NCBI GenBank assembly: GCA_910577505.1
Contig: CAJTLN010000002.1
Location: 310,001-374,000 of the forward strand
Length of the DNA stretch: 64,000 nucleotides
Origin: an uncultured Bacilli bacterium
GTDB taxonomy: Bacteria; Bacillota_I; Bacilli_A; RF39; UBA660
Direction of reading: 5' to 3'
Shown: piece after piece, positions 8,028-16,803 of the stretch
Numbering within the stretch: position 1 is the stretch's first letter
Layout of the letters: each line of letters opens with the position of its first letter
Position numbers and translations under genes: made by a program
The notes under the pieces: generated by a model
What the model saw: the letters and a program-made list of their open reading frames with translations, nothing else
Told to the model about the DNA's origin: nothing
Databases searched by the model: none

Positions 8028-8990
8028 ATGGACTCTGTATATTTAATTAGTTCAAATAGTTATCGATTGATGGACGAAGAATTAAAAAAAATAGTAAAAG
8101 ATAATCCTTATACTAGTTTTGATTTAAATGCAGTGGAGATAGATGATATTTTAGAAGAAGCACTTTATTTTTCTTTGTTTGATGAAAAAAAATATATGGT
8201 AGTAAAAAACGCTAATATATTTGGTAGTTCGAAGAAGAAAATGAGTGGAGATGAAACTATTTCTAAAAAAGATGAAAAATTGATTAAGTATTTAGATGAA
8301 CCAAATCCTAATACTATTTTGATATTTATGATAAACGGTAAAATTGATAGCAAGAAAAAAATATGCAAGATTATAAAAGATAAATATAAATTAGTTCAAT
8401 TAGATGATTTAAAACCTAAAGATATATATTCTAGATTAGATAAAGCTTTTAAAGAAGAGGGTTATAAGGTAGATTCTAATACGGGATATTATATTATTAA
8501 TAATAGTCAAAATAATTATGATTTAGCAATGAATGAAGTAGATAAGATAAAACTTTATTATGGTAAGGGATGTACTGTAAAATTAGAAGATGTTAGTAAT
8601 ATAGTTAGTCGTAATATCGAAGATAATAATTTTAAGTTTATCGATACAATACTTAATAAAGATATAAAAGAGGCTTTTAAGATATATGATGATTTAATGC
8701 TACAGAAAGTTGAACCAATAATGCTGATGAGCATGCTTGCTAAAGAAATTAGAAATACTTTATTAGTCAAGAAAATGATTAAGAATAAGACTAAAAAAGA
8801 AATTATGAGTACTTTAGGAATTAATTATGATTTTCAAATTGATAAATTGATTAATAATAGTTATTCATTTAAAGAAAAAAAATTAGAGGAATATTTAGTT
8901 TTACTATGTGATTTAGATTATAAAATTAAAAGAGGTAAGATTAGTAACAAGCTTGCTTTAGAAATGTTTATTTTAAATATATGTAAATAA
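8028..8990 (+). CDS. holA: DNA polymerase III subunit delta
   Basis: A 320-residue clamp-loader protein with the HolA fold by eye. The N-terminal domain opens MDSVYLISSNSYRLMDEELK, with the early SLFDEKKYMVVKNA strand-loop that HolA proteins share. The middle shows the NYDLAMNEVDKIKLYY helix, and the C-terminal helical domain reads MLMSMLAKEIRNTLLVKKM. The subunit opens the beta clamp during loading. The start at 8028 follows AGGTGATAGGT; the longer TTG frame runs through the promoter and is rejected. comEC-holA order is the same as in B. subtilis. Confidence 0.85.
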   Translation: MDSVYLISSNSYRLMDEELKKIVKDNPYTSFDLNAVEIDDILEEALYFSLFDEKKYMVVKNANIFGSSKKKMSGDETISKKDEKLIKYLDEPNPNTILIFMINGKIDSKKKICKIIKDKYKLVQLDDLKPKDIYSRLDKAFKEEGYKVDSNTGYYIINNSQNNYDLAMNEVDKIKLYYGKGCTVKLEDVSNIVSRNIEDNNFKFIDTILNKDIKEAFKIYDDLMLQKVEPIMLMSMLAKEIRNTLLVKKMIKNKTKKEIMSTLGINYDFQIDKLINNSYSFKEKKLEEYLVLLCDLDYKIKRGKISNKLALEMFILNICK

Positions 8991-9022
8991 AAAAGACAGA
9001 ATTTAATTTTCTGTCTTTATTA
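8988..9022. terminator. Shared bidirectional terminator of holA and rnhC
   Basis: AAAGACAGAA / TTCTGTCTTT with T tracts on both strands. The stem-loop includes the last codons and the stop of rnhC, so the two convergent genes share one hairpin. Confidence 0.85.
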
Positions 9023-9968
9023 TTTCGTTAATTTTTTCAGTATTTTTGAAGTTTAATTTTGCAATTTCATTTAGAATATCTTTACCATATTTTTTTACAA
9101 GTGTAGCTCCAACTTCATCTACTATAGTAGATGCTCCAAGGGGCATTTCAATGTTGAATCGATTACTCAATTTTTTCATTTCTTTTAAGAAAATATATCT
9201 ACTTATGATAGAAGAGGCGGCAACACTCATACATTGATCTTCTGCTTTAGTCATAAAAGTTATGTTAGTTACACGTTCAGGAGCTTTGCTTATATGAGCA
9301 TAGTAACTTTTAGGTGGCTCAAATTGATCAACTACTATTTGGGAATAGTTAACATTATCTTTTTTGATTACTGATAATAAACATTTATTATGCAAAATAG
9401 CTTTTATTTTATTCATATTAGTATCAGTGCTATGATAATCATTATATTCTTTATTTGATAAGATTATTGTAGTGTGAGGAATTTTTTTTATAAGTTCGGG
9501 AGCGATTTTAATTATTTTATCATCTGTTAATTTTTTCGAATCGCGAACTCCTAAGTCTTGCATATATGTTATATTTTCTTTTGATACATATGACGCTGTT
9601 ACAATTAGAGGACCAAAGTAATCTCCTGTTCCAACTTCATCAGAGCCAACAGAAGATTCATTGATAAAGACCTTTTTTTCTTCTTTATCTTTTTTTTCTT
9701 TTTCTTTACTTGATGTATCAATTATTTTATTGTTTAAAACACGTTCTTGTTCAGTCCAGAAACTTGCTTCAATATCAGCTCCAATACCTTGAAACATTAC
9801 TTTTCCTGATTCGTAAAGAGTAGTTACACAGTCAAAGTCTTTAACTTGAAAAATTGCATATGGTGGGGTTTTTTCACATTTCATATCTTCGTAATGCTTT
9901 ATCATCATTTCTTTAATGTTGTCGCTAACTTTGAAAACGATTGTAGATGGTTTAAATTTATTATTCAT
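9003..9968 (-). CDS. rnhC: Ribonuclease HIII
   Basis: A 321-residue protein with the two-part RNase HIII layout. The N-terminal TBP-like substrate-binding domain (about 1-85, ending GKVMFQGIGADIEASFW) is followed by a charged linker, and the RNase HII-type catalytic domain starts SVGSDEVGTGDYFGPL near residue 107. The DE pair there and later acidic residues (DSKKLTDDKI, VDQFEPP, KAEDQCMSVAASSI) supply the metal site. It degrades RNA in RNA/DNA hybrids. In B. subtilis rnhC lies next to the cvpA-like yshB, which is also the next gene here, but in opposite orientation. Confidence 0.93.
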   Translation of the reverse strand: MNNKFKPSTIVFKVSDNIKEMMIKHYEDMKCEKTPPYAIFQVKDFDCVTTLYESGKVMFQGIGADIEASFWTEQERVLNNKIIDTSSKEKEKKDKEEKKVFINESSVGSDEVGTGDYFGPLIVTASYVSKENITYMQDLGVRDSKKLTDDKIIKIAPELIKKIPHTTIILSNKEYNDYHSTDTNMNKIKAILHNKCLLSVIKKDNVNYSQIVVDQFEPPKSYYAHISKAPERVTNITFMTKAEDQCMSVAASSIISRYIFLKEMKKLSNRFNIEMPLGASTIVDEVGATLVKKYGKDILNEIAKLNFKNTEKINEIIKTEN

Positions 9969-10056
9969 AGTTACACCTCTTTAGTTATATTAACATATTT
10001 TTATAGTAAATTCATCTAAATTATACTATAATTAATGATAGGAGAGTGAGAATGAA

Positions 10057-10776
10057 GTGATATTATTTAATATTAATTTGACAGACTGGAAAGTTATTTT
10101 AGTTGATGTTATTATTATACTTATTATTGTATCAGAAACTTATGCAGGCTATAAAAAGGGTTTTTTAGAAAGCAGTATAAAATTATTGGGTTTTATTGGT
10201 GCTTTTATTGGTGCTTATATGTTAAAGAGTCCTTTATCTGTTTTTATGTACACTCATTTACCTTTTTTTAAGTTTGAAGGTTTATTTAAAGGAGTGGCTT
10301 CGTTAAATATTATTGTTTATGAAGTAATGGCTTTTCTAATTACTTTTATTGTTTTACGTATTGCAATTAAGGTTGTAGCTCGATTACTAGGATTAGTAGA
10401 AAGACTATTGTCTTTTATATTTTTTATTGGCGTGCCAAGTAAGATTTTAGGGGCTTTGGTTGGGTTTGTTAAATCGATTATAGTATTATATTTTGCTGCT
10501 TTTGTTTTTAAATTTGGGTGTAATTTTATGAATATTGAAATAAAAGAGTCACTAGCAGATGATATAATTAGTATTCCTGTTTTAAAAAATGTTTTTGGTA
10601 ATGCGTTAAGTTCTTTTGAAGAGATTACATCTATTGCAAGAGATTATGAAGATACAAAAGATAAAACAGAGTTTAATGATAAAGCTATTGATATATTACT
10701 TAAATATAATGTTATAACTAAAGACAATTTACAAATACTAATAGATAATGGTAAGATAAAAAGTAATGATGATTAA
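10057..10776 (+). CDS. CvpA family membrane protein
   Basis: A 239-residue protein whose first 160 residues hold four membrane segments with the CvpA family opening (VDVIIILIIVSETYAGYKKGFLES), then a soluble acidic C-terminal tail of about 70 residues. CvpA proteins are associated with colicin V export and envelope stress; the Bacillus homologue YshB has no clear role. Start: GTG at 10057. The nearby ATG at 10052 is out of frame and closes at once, and GGAGAG lies about 11 bases upstream. zapA, which separates the homologues in B. subtilis, is absent. Confidence 0.82.
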   Translation: MILFNINLTDWKVILVDVIIILIIVSETYAGYKKGFLESSIKLLGFIGAFIGAYMLKSPLSVFMYTHLPFFKFEGLFKGVASLNIIVYEVMAFLITFIVLRIAIKVVARLLGLVERLLSFIFFIGVPSKILGALVGFVKSIIVLYFAAFVFKFGCNFMNIEIKESLADDIISIPVLKNVFGNALSSFEEITSIARDYEDTKDKTEFNDKAIDILLKYNVITKDNLQILIDNGKIKSNDD

Positions 10777-10809
10777 CAAGAATCATAAAATTTTATAGGA
10801 GATGAGAAA

Positions 10810-11109
10810 ATGATAAAAAAAATTAAAACATTGCAAGAATTAGATGAAAATGTTAAAAAAGGTACTTGGTTAGTTGACTTTTCAGCAACATGGTGTGGAC
10901 CTTGCCGTATGTTGGAACCGGTAATAGAAAATGTTGGTAAAACAAATGATGTATTAAAAATAGATGTTGATGAAGCTCAAGAGTTAGCATTAAAATACGA
11001 AGTTATGAGTATTCCAACATTAATTGTTTTTAAAGATGGAAAAGAAATTTCTAAAACCTTGGGATATAGAAGTGAAGAAGAAATTTTAAAAATGCTAAAT
11101 AATGACTAG
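10810..11109 (+). CDS. trxA: Thioredoxin
   Basis: A 99-residue single-domain thioredoxin with the redox motif WCGPC (about residues 28-32, in VDFSATWCGPCRML), the cis-proline loop SIPTLIVFKDG (about 72-82), and the terminal helix. It keeps cytoplasmic protein thiols reduced. Start supported by TAGGAGATGAG before the ATG. The 33-base gap from the CvpA gene suggests one transcript. In B. subtilis the same gene also lies between yshB and uvrC. Confidence 0.95.
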   Translation: MIKKIKTLQELDENVKKGTWLVDFSATWCGPCRMLEPVIENVGKTNDVLKIDVDEAQELALKYEVMSIPTLIVFKDGKEISKTLGYRSEEEILKMLNND

Positions 11110-11124
11110 TTATTTAGTTTTTTT
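11095..11124 (+). terminator. Terminator of trxA, fused to the next promoter
   Basis: CTAAATAA / TTATTTAG with a seven-base loop that contains the trxA stop codon, followed by seven Ts. The next base starts the GTGTTATAAT promoter. Confidence 0.8.
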
Positions 11125-11134
11125 GTGTTATAAT
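11124..11134 (+). promoter_or_regulatory. Extended -10 promoter of the 188-residue gene
   Basis: TGTGTTATAAT sits directly on the end of the trxA terminator T tract, 26 bases before the next start. Confidence 0.7.
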
Positions 11135-11159
11135 TTAATAGTAGGGAAGTGTTAATCCA

Positions 11160-11726
11160 ATGACAGACATAGAAAAGAGAGAAATTGTTAAGAGTATTAT
11201 AGAAAAAAGTGGAATTGATTATGATATTGATTTGTATAAAGATGAGTCTAATAAAGAAGTAAAACATTATGAAAATATAATGGGGTCAGATAGTTTTTTT
11301 GTGTTGAGTAGTAAGGCTGCTTTTTCTGATTTAAAATCTCCTAGAAAAGAATTGTATGTGATAGTTGATGAAAAGTATGCTTTTGTTCAATTAACTACTG
11401 TTTATGAAGAAAATGGTTTAATAACTAAAAGAGTTGATGATATTGTTCGTTATAAGAAGTATAGTGATGAAATTATTGCCGAAAAAGCTTGTTTAGTTCA
11501 AAACATGGGAGTTGTAGAATTACATTCGATAGAAGAAATGAAGAAAATTGATAAAAACTTTACTGACGATATGATTAATCGCAAAGTTATAAAGGTGGAT
11601 TCAAATTTTAAATTTACTCTTGGATTTGACAAAGTTAATTTTAGCTTAAGTGAATCTGAACATTTAGATAAAAATATTGTTAAAATATATGTTGATTTTA
11701 GTATGTCAACTTTAAATGCAGCTTAA
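11160..11726 (+). CDS. Hypothetical protein, 188 residues
   Basis: A soluble protein without known motifs. A short N-terminal helix (about 1-20) is followed by mixed strands and helices; the part around 40-110 (SFFVLSSKAAFSDL, ELYVIVDEKYAFVQLTTVYEENG) looks like a beta-sheet core. The C-terminal half is a second alpha/beta stretch. It has no signal peptide. GTAGGGAAGTG precedes the start and it has its own promoter and terminator, so it is probably a real, independently expressed gene. Confidence 0.7.
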   Translation: MTDIEKREIVKSIIEKSGIDYDIDLYKDESNKEVKHYENIMGSDSFFVLSSKAAFSDLKSPRKELYVIVDEKYAFVQLTTVYEENGLITKRVDDIVRYKKYSDEIIAEKACLVQNMGVVELHSIEEMKKIDKNFTDDMINRKVIKVDSNFKFTLGFDKVNFSLSESEHLDKNIVKIYVDFSMSTLNAA

Positions 11727-11753
11727 AAGACGATTGTATTAATCGTCTTTTTT
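11725..11753. terminator. Bidirectional terminator at 11.7 kb
   Basis: AAAGACGATT / AATCGTCTTT with T tracts on both strands, between the 188-residue gene and the convergent 895-residue gene. Confidence 0.88.
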
Positions 11754-14439
11754 ATTTTTTCTTTATGTTTGGTTTATATGTTTTAACGTCTTGATCCAAT
11801 GTACTTTCTTCAGAGCTATAATCAGTTTTGCGTTTTAATCTTTCAACATAATAATTGAATTCAACATATGCTTGTCTATTTTCGTTAGCAAATACTGATA
11901 TTATTTTATCATCTTTTAGAATTATAGCTAACCAATCTTCACCGATAATAATACTTTTAATATTATCTATTTTTTTTAGCAAGCGATATTCAGCTTTCTT
12001 TCTTGCTTGCTCTTCTTTAGAACCAGTAAAGCATGCTAGAGCACGAATTCTATTTATACGTGCTAAAATGTTTTCATCGATTTCATCAGCTATATATTCT
12101 TCTGGATATTTTCTTGGACGAGTATAAATATCAGATTGGTCTTCTAAACTTATATGTCGTGGTGATGTTAAGCCCATGTTGTTTCTGGAGGTAATCATAA
12201 TGGCAGGATAATGATTTCCAAAATCAGTAGTAAAACTTTTATCTGGTGTATATGGTACTTCTTGAAGTAATTGTTCTTCTTCATTATCATATAAATGAAC
12301 AAATTCTTGCCATTCAGTACTATAAACGTTTATTGGTTCACGGAATAAATCTGAATTAATACTTTCGAATCTGTTACTAAAGAAATCATTTTCTAAAATT
12401 CCGGCTTTATTACAAATAACATAGTCAATTGGACATGTATCATTAGTAGTAAGGTTTATTATTTTTTTAGCCATTAATTCGATTAATTTGACAATATTAG
12501 CAAATTGTTCTAAATCTTCTTGATTTTCCGGAATGACTTTATTATTTAAACATCTAATACCGTTGATCATTAATACGTTATTTTTTCTAAAGCATGTTGC
12601 TCTGGCTATAAGATTATTATCTTTATCTACTATTTTTATAACGTATCCATCTTTATGTAAAAGACTAAAGAAAAAGAAGTCATTTTCATTAACGGAAACG
12701 AAGAAACAAGTCTTTGTATCTATACCACTTGTAAATATTTCTGGGTCATTATTATGATATCTTTTAAGACTATAATCACCATATTTTACGTCGCAATTAA
12801 ATGGTAGGCTACTTTTAGGTGTTCTTTCAGCTCGAACGGATAAATCGATAACTTTTCTTATTCTTTTTTTAATGTCTTCAGGAGTTAATGTTACTCCAGA
12901 GAATTGATTATAGTTTATAATTTTAGAAAGAATATCAAGTCCTACTAAACCGACAGTTAAATCATCTATATAATCATATAAATTTGCATTTCTTATTATT
13001 TCGCTTATATTGTCAATTGTTAAATCTTTTAGACTGAGACAAGCGTATGTAGCTTGAAAATTATTTATTATTTTTAAAATGTCTTTAAGCGGAATGTTAC
13101 CTGCTAAATATGCCCATAATAGTCCTTCATTTACTAAAAAGTTTTTTAAAAATCTAAAAGCTTGTTCTGACATACTATTAATTGCATTTATATTAATACT
13201 TTCAATTAATGTTTTTATTTTTTCATGATTTAACCATTTATCTCTATCTACTTCATAAGTTTCTTCTTCGGTTGTTGAAAAATCGATTGTTTTAGCTAAA
13301 AAACTTGTTAGTAATATAATTTGTTCCTTATAAAGAGTGTAGATGTCGTTATGTAAAGAACGAATTTTTTTAAGTGATTGGTTATAATTTGAACATTCTT
13401 TTATATCATCGTCACTTAATTTTACTTTTGCATTAAAAGTAATTTGTCCGTTAACTAATTCTACATCTGAATCTGCTTGAACCATAACACTACTTATTTC
13501 TTCTAATAAAGCCATGTTTACTTTTTTTATTAATGGTTTTATTTGATTAAATTCTTCACTATCTTGGTTAGAATTATTTTTTTTACATTTTACTTTATAT
13601 TTTAATACTTTAACTATAAGATTTTTTTGCTCGATTGATGCATCAGCATATATATTATTTAATTTTGGCGCGAAGTTTTTATGCAATCGATTGATATATT
13701 TTGTTTTTAAAAATTCTTCATATGCAATAGGTTTTCTAATTCCTAATATTGCAGTTAAATCGTTTTTGTAATTTTTCTTGCTCGTTGCAGTAATTATTTC
13801 TTTTAGGATGTTTTCATTAACTACTATTCCTAGTTTTTCAAAAATGATACTTTCGATTCTCTTTTTTAAAATTGGGTTAGATAAAATATAGTTTAAAAAC
13901 ATTTCACCTGAAAAGATATTTGGCGATTGAGAATTTTGAGCTTTAATTGTTGTATTTTTTAATTGTTCTGTTTTTTCAGTAATTATTCTTTTTATATAAG
14001 CTTCTTTATACTTGGAAGTTGATTTTCTTATTATTTCTTTTAGTTTAGCACGTGCTTTTTGAGCTGCTTCTGTTTGAGCTAATGTTGGATTTTGGCTAGG
14101 GCGTAAATCTAAAAAGATTTTTTGAAGATCTTTCATATCCATTTCCATTGTTTCACAAATTAATTCAAAATCTTTTTTGTATGTACGCAATGTTTTTAAA
14201 AATCCGTCTTTTATAATGCTTTCTTCTATAATTGCATAAAATCCATGAGGAATTGTTTGGTTTGCGGTTACTACTTCTTCGTATTTTTTTGTTGCGTATA
14301 TTATAGCTGTTTTCTTATAGGTTTCGATAGTCATATTTGGAATAGAAGAAAATAGTTCTTTAAGTCTTGAGTTTGTATTTGTATAATTATCAATATGCTC
14401 AAGGTATTTTTTCTCTGTTTCACTTAATACTTTTTTCAT
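11752..14439 (-). CDS. Large protein of unknown function, 895 residues
   Basis: I recognise no family. The first 500 residues are mostly helical and very charged, with many Lys/Glu/Ile/Asn. Residues about 540-640 look like a separate alpha/beta domain, with TKTCFFVSVNENDFFFFS and GYVIKIVDKDNNLIARAT, a strand pattern seen in acyltransferase-like folds. The C-terminal 150 residues include RPRKYPEEYIADEID and a closing segment KSIIIGEDWLAIILKDDKI. There is no signal peptide or membrane segment. It is the longest gene in the window and stands alone between two shared intergenic regions. The ATG has GGGG about 8 bases upstream (TAGGGGGATTTTTATG). Confidence 0.75.
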   Translation of the reverse strand: MKKVLSETEKKYLEHIDNYTNTNSRLKELFSSIPNMTIETYKKTAIIYATKKYEEVVTANQTIPHGFYAIIEESIIKDGFLKTLRTYKKDFELICETMEMDMKDLQKIFLDLRPSQNPTLAQTEAAQKARAKLKEIIRKSTSKYKEAYIKRIITEKTEQLKNTTIKAQNSQSPNIFSGEMFLNYILSNPILKKRIESIIFEKLGIVVNENILKEIITATSKKNYKNDLTAILGIRKPIAYEEFLKTKYINRLHKNFAPKLNNIYADASIEQKNLIVKVLKYKVKCKKNNSNQDSEEFNQIKPLIKKVNMALLEEISSVMVQADSDVELVNGQITFNAKVKLSDDDIKECSNYNQSLKKIRSLHNDIYTLYKEQIILLTSFLAKTIDFSTTEEETYEVDRDKWLNHEKIKTLIESININAINSMSEQAFRFLKNFLVNEGLLWAYLAGNIPLKDILKIINNFQATYACLSLKDLTIDNISEIIRNANLYDYIDDLTVGLVGLDILSKIINYNQFSGVTLTPEDIKKRIRKVIDLSVRAERTPKSSLPFNCDVKYGDYSLKRYHNNDPEIFTSGIDTKTCFFVSVNENDFFFFSLLHKDGYVIKIVDKDNNLIARATCFRKNNVLMINGIRCLNNKVIPENQEDLEQFANIVKLIELMAKKIINLTTNDTCPIDYVICNKAGILENDFFSNRFESINSDLFREPINVYSTEWQEFVHLYDNEEEQLLQEVPYTPDKSFTTDFGNHYPAIMITSRNNMGLTSPRHISLEDQSDIYTRPRKYPEEYIADEIDENILARINRIRALACFTGSKEEQARKKAEYRLLKKIDNIKSIIIGEDWLAIILKDDKIISVFANENRQAYVEFNYYVERLKRKTDYSSEESTLDQDVKTYKPNIKKK

Positions 14440-14502
14440 AAAAATCCCCCTAATTGTTCAGATTTTAGCATATTATTTAAATATTAGTCAAATTTTGCTT
14501 GA

Positions 14503-14513
14503 TGTGTTATACT
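14503..14513 (+). promoter_or_regulatory. Extended -10 promoter of the nitroreductase operon
   Basis: TGTGTTATACT is one base off the recurrent TGTGTTATAAT motif and lies 16 bases before the start. Confidence 0.6.
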
Positions 14514-14529
14514 TTTTATGGTGATTATA

Positions 14530-15072
14530 ATGGAATTAGAAAATGCTATTAGAAATCGTAGGAGTATAAGAAAATATTTAGATGAAGAAGTTGATAATAA
14601 AATACTATTTCAAGCAATAGAAATGGGCGTTAAAGCTCCTAGTGCTCATAATAGACAACCTTGGAAATTTAAAATTTTAACGAAAACAGAAAAGAATAAG
14701 ATTGCAGATGCATTATATGATAAAACTTGTAATATTTTGGGACATACTGGCCCTCATACGGCTGGGGTTATGAAAGAAATTCCAAGTTTAATAATGGTCT
14801 TTATAGATAATGATATTTCTGAAAATAGAGATATGGATGTTATATCTATTGGTGCTTGTATAGAAAATATAATATTATATTTAACTAGTATTGATTTAGG
14901 AACTTTATGGATTGCTAATACCAATTTAATCAGTGATGAAATAAAGACAATACTTGATGTTCCTTATGAAACCATTTCTTGTATTGGTGTAGGGTATAAA
15001 AATCAAGATCCTCATGAAAGACCTAGAAAAAATATGGAAGATGTTATAATGGGGAGTGAAAAAAATGAATGA
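14530..15072 (+). CDS. Nitroreductase family flavoprotein
   Basis: A 180-residue FMN-dependent oxidoreductase. The N-terminus has the family signature AIRNRRSIRKY (phosphate-binding Arg residues), then KAPSAHNRQPWKF (about 39-51), which contacts FMN. The C-terminal half contains ACIENIILYLTSIDLGTLWI and ends CIGVGYKNQDPHERPRK. Such enzymes reduce nitro compounds, quinones or flavins with NAD(P)H; the substrate cannot be told. The start at 14530 follows GGTGAT; the ATG at 14518 is too near the promoter. It overlaps the next gene by 8 bases, so the two form an operon. Confidence 0.88.
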   Translation: MELENAIRNRRSIRKYLDEEVDNKILFQAIEMGVKAPSAHNRQPWKFKILTKTEKNKIADALYDKTCNILGHTGPHTAGVMKEIPSLIMVFIDNDISENRDMDVISIGACIENIILYLTSIDLGTLWIANTNLISDEIKTILDVPYETISCIGVGYKNQDPHERPRKNMEDVIMGSEKNE

Positions 15073-15832
15073 TATAGTATTTTTTGATAAAAAGCAAATG
15101 TTTAATAAAGCTATGTGTATTTTAGATAATTATGATGATTATACCAAATATCATTGTATGAGAGTAGGAATGTATACAGCTATTTTTTTAATATTTTTAA
15201 AAGAAAATAATTTAGTACCAGACGAACTTGAAGATTTTATGTTAGAAGATTTAAAAGATATAGTGTATGCTGGTTTTGTCCATGATTTAGGTAAGGTGGC
15301 TGTAACTGATTCTATTATTGATAATGAAGATAAATTAACTAGGGATGAATGGAATCAAATTAAAGATCATACGATGGTTGGAGCATTACTTTTTAAAGAT
15401 AAAATATTTAAAAATATTTATGATGGAGTTTTAATGCATCATGAAAGAATAGATGGTACAGGTTATCCTTTGGGTAAAAGTGGAAAAGATATACCTATTA
15501 TTGCTAGGATTGTAGCTATTGCTGATGCTTTTGATGCGATGACTGACAAACGTTCATATGTTAAAAGAGATGCTATGGGTTTAGAAGAATATATGTTTGA
15601 AATACAAGAAAGTATGGGTAGCCAATTTGATTATCATTTAACTGAATTGTTTTTAAAAATGTGTAAAGATTCTAAGTATGATAAAGTCTTATATATAAAA
15701 AATGATGAAAATAACTTTTTAAAAATAATTGATTCAATAGTTAAGTGGCTTTGCAGTGATGAAGAATATGAAATAGGATTTATTAGAAAAAATAATGAGT
15801 ATAAAATAATAGAAAAAGAAAAATCGCTTTAA
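15065..15832 (+). CDS. HD-GYP domain protein (putative cyclic-di-nucleotide phosphodiesterase)
   Basis: A 255-residue protein made of one HD-GYP domain with short extensions. The metal-binding HDLGK (about 75-79) is followed by KDHTMVGA, MHHERIDGTGYP (HHExxDGxGYP, the defining motif) and ADAFDAMTDKRSY. In the family these residues bind iron and hydrolyse cyclic di-GMP or related signals. There is no membrane segment or receiver domain, so how it is controlled is unknown. The start at 15065 follows GGGGAG and lies within the end of the nitroreductase gene. Confidence 0.9.
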   Translation: MNDIVFFDKKQMFNKAMCILDNYDDYTKYHCMRVGMYTAIFLIFLKENNLVPDELEDFMLEDLKDIVYAGFVHDLGKVAVTDSIIDNEDKLTRDEWNQIKDHTMVGALLFKDKIFKNIYDGVLMHHERIDGTGYPLGKSGKDIPIIARIVAIADAFDAMTDKRSYVKRDAMGLEEYMFEIQESMGSQFDYHLTELFLKMCKDSKYDKVLYIKNDENNFLKIIDSIVKWLCSDEEYEIGFIRKNNEYKIIEKEKSL

Positions 15833-15846
15833 ATTAAGCGATTTTT
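15819..15846. terminator. Bidirectional terminator at 15.8 kb
   Basis: AAATCGCTT / AAGCGATTT with T tracts on both strands. The stem contains the stop region of both convergent genes. Confidence 0.85.
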
Positions 15847-16198
15847 AAATGTCTTCAGTTGCTTTATTAGCTGCTTCTGAATAAGCTCTTAAAAGTCCTC
15901 CAGCTCCTAGTTTTGTACCTCCAAAATATCTAATTACAGCAACTAAGTGATTATTTAAATTTTTTCTTTCTAAAATATTATAAATAGGTAGACCTGCTGT
16001 ATTAGTAGGCTCTTTGTCATCTGTTTTTTTAGCTGTATTATTTATTTTATAAGCATAAGGAATATGACGAGCTTTTTTGTGTTCTTTTTTTAAAGATTCT
16101 ATTATATCTTTGGCTTCGTCTGTAGAAGATATTTCATAACATAGGCCGATGAATTTTGATTTTTTTATTTCTAATAAAGACTCTTTTAGTAATTTCAT
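15845..16198 (-). CDS. YigZ/IMPACT family protein, N-terminal domain only
   Basis: The 117 residues match the first domain (UPF0029) of YigZ proteins: KSKFIGLCYEISSTDEAKDI near the start, KKTDDKEPTNTAGLPI (family: DDGEPSGTAGxP) and VAVIRYFGGTKLGAGGLLRAY. The usual protein is about 200-215 residues, with a second ferredoxin-like domain that is wholly missing here. The gene ends right after the first domain, inside the terminator hairpin shared with the HD-GYP gene. A good GAGGTG lies upstream of the ATG. It may be a functional single-domain form or a 3' truncation. Confidence 0.85.
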   Translation of the reverse strand: MKLLKESLLEIKKSKFIGLCYEISSTDEAKDIIESLKKEHKKARHIPYAYKINNTAKKTDDKEPTNTAGLPIYNILERKNLNNHLVAVIRYFGGTKLGAGGLLRAYSEAANKATEDI

Positions 16199-16329
16199 AA
16201 ATTACACCTCATTGATAATTATATCATAAACTTTTTATTTATAATAAATATTGGAAATTTAGATATAGTTATTTTATTTTTGTCTATTTTAGGGTATAAT
16301 TTATTATAGTGTAGATGGTGGTGATAAGG

Positions 16330-16803
16330 GTGTACAACATTTTATTTGTTTGCTATGGAAATATTTGTAGAAGTCCTATGGCTGAAATGATATTTAAAGA
16401 CTTAATATTTAAAAATAATAAGAGATATAAATTCAGTTGTGCATCACGAGCTACGAGTGTTGAAGAGTTAGGAAATGATATATATCCTCAAGCTAAAAAT
16501 AAATTGTTAGAAATGGGAATAGAAGTAGAAAGGCATTCATCTACTCAAATGAAAAAAAGTGACTATGATAAATACGATTATATTATTGTTATGGAAGATC
16601 GCAATAAAAGGGATGTCTTAAGAATAATAGATGATGATAAAGATAATAAGATTCATTTATTAATGGAGTTTACTGATAATTTAAAAAATATAGATGACCC
16701 TTGGTATACTGGTGATTTCGATACGGCTTATGATGAAATATTTGATGGCTGTTATGGTTTATATCAGTATTTGTTAAATAAGGAGGGAAATAATGAAATT
16801 TAA
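16330..16803 (+). CDS. Low molecular weight protein-tyrosine phosphatase
   Basis: A 157-residue enzyme of the arsenate reductase-like fold. The phosphate loop CYGNICRS (CX5R) is at about residues 8-15, right behind the first strand NILFV, and the general acid Asp lies in DDPWYTGDF near the C-terminus. It removes phosphate from protein tyrosines; in Firmicutes it often acts on surface polysaccharide kinases. The GTG at 16330 after GGTGGTGAT gives the compact family start; the ATG at 16315 would add five residues. The end overlaps uvrC by 11 bases. Confidence 0.9.
   Translation: MYNILFVCYGNICRSPMAEMIFKDLIFKNNKRYKFSCASRATSVEELGNDIYPQAKNKLLEMGIEVERHSSTQMKKSDYDKYDYIIVMEDRNKRDVLRIIDDDKDNKIHLLMEFTDNLKNIDDPWYTGDFDTAYDEIFDGCYGLYQYLLNKEGNNEI

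Noticed and set aside
9046..9237. Frame on + strand opposite rnhC
   Set aside because: It lies wholly within a well-supported RNase HIII gene and has no start signals.
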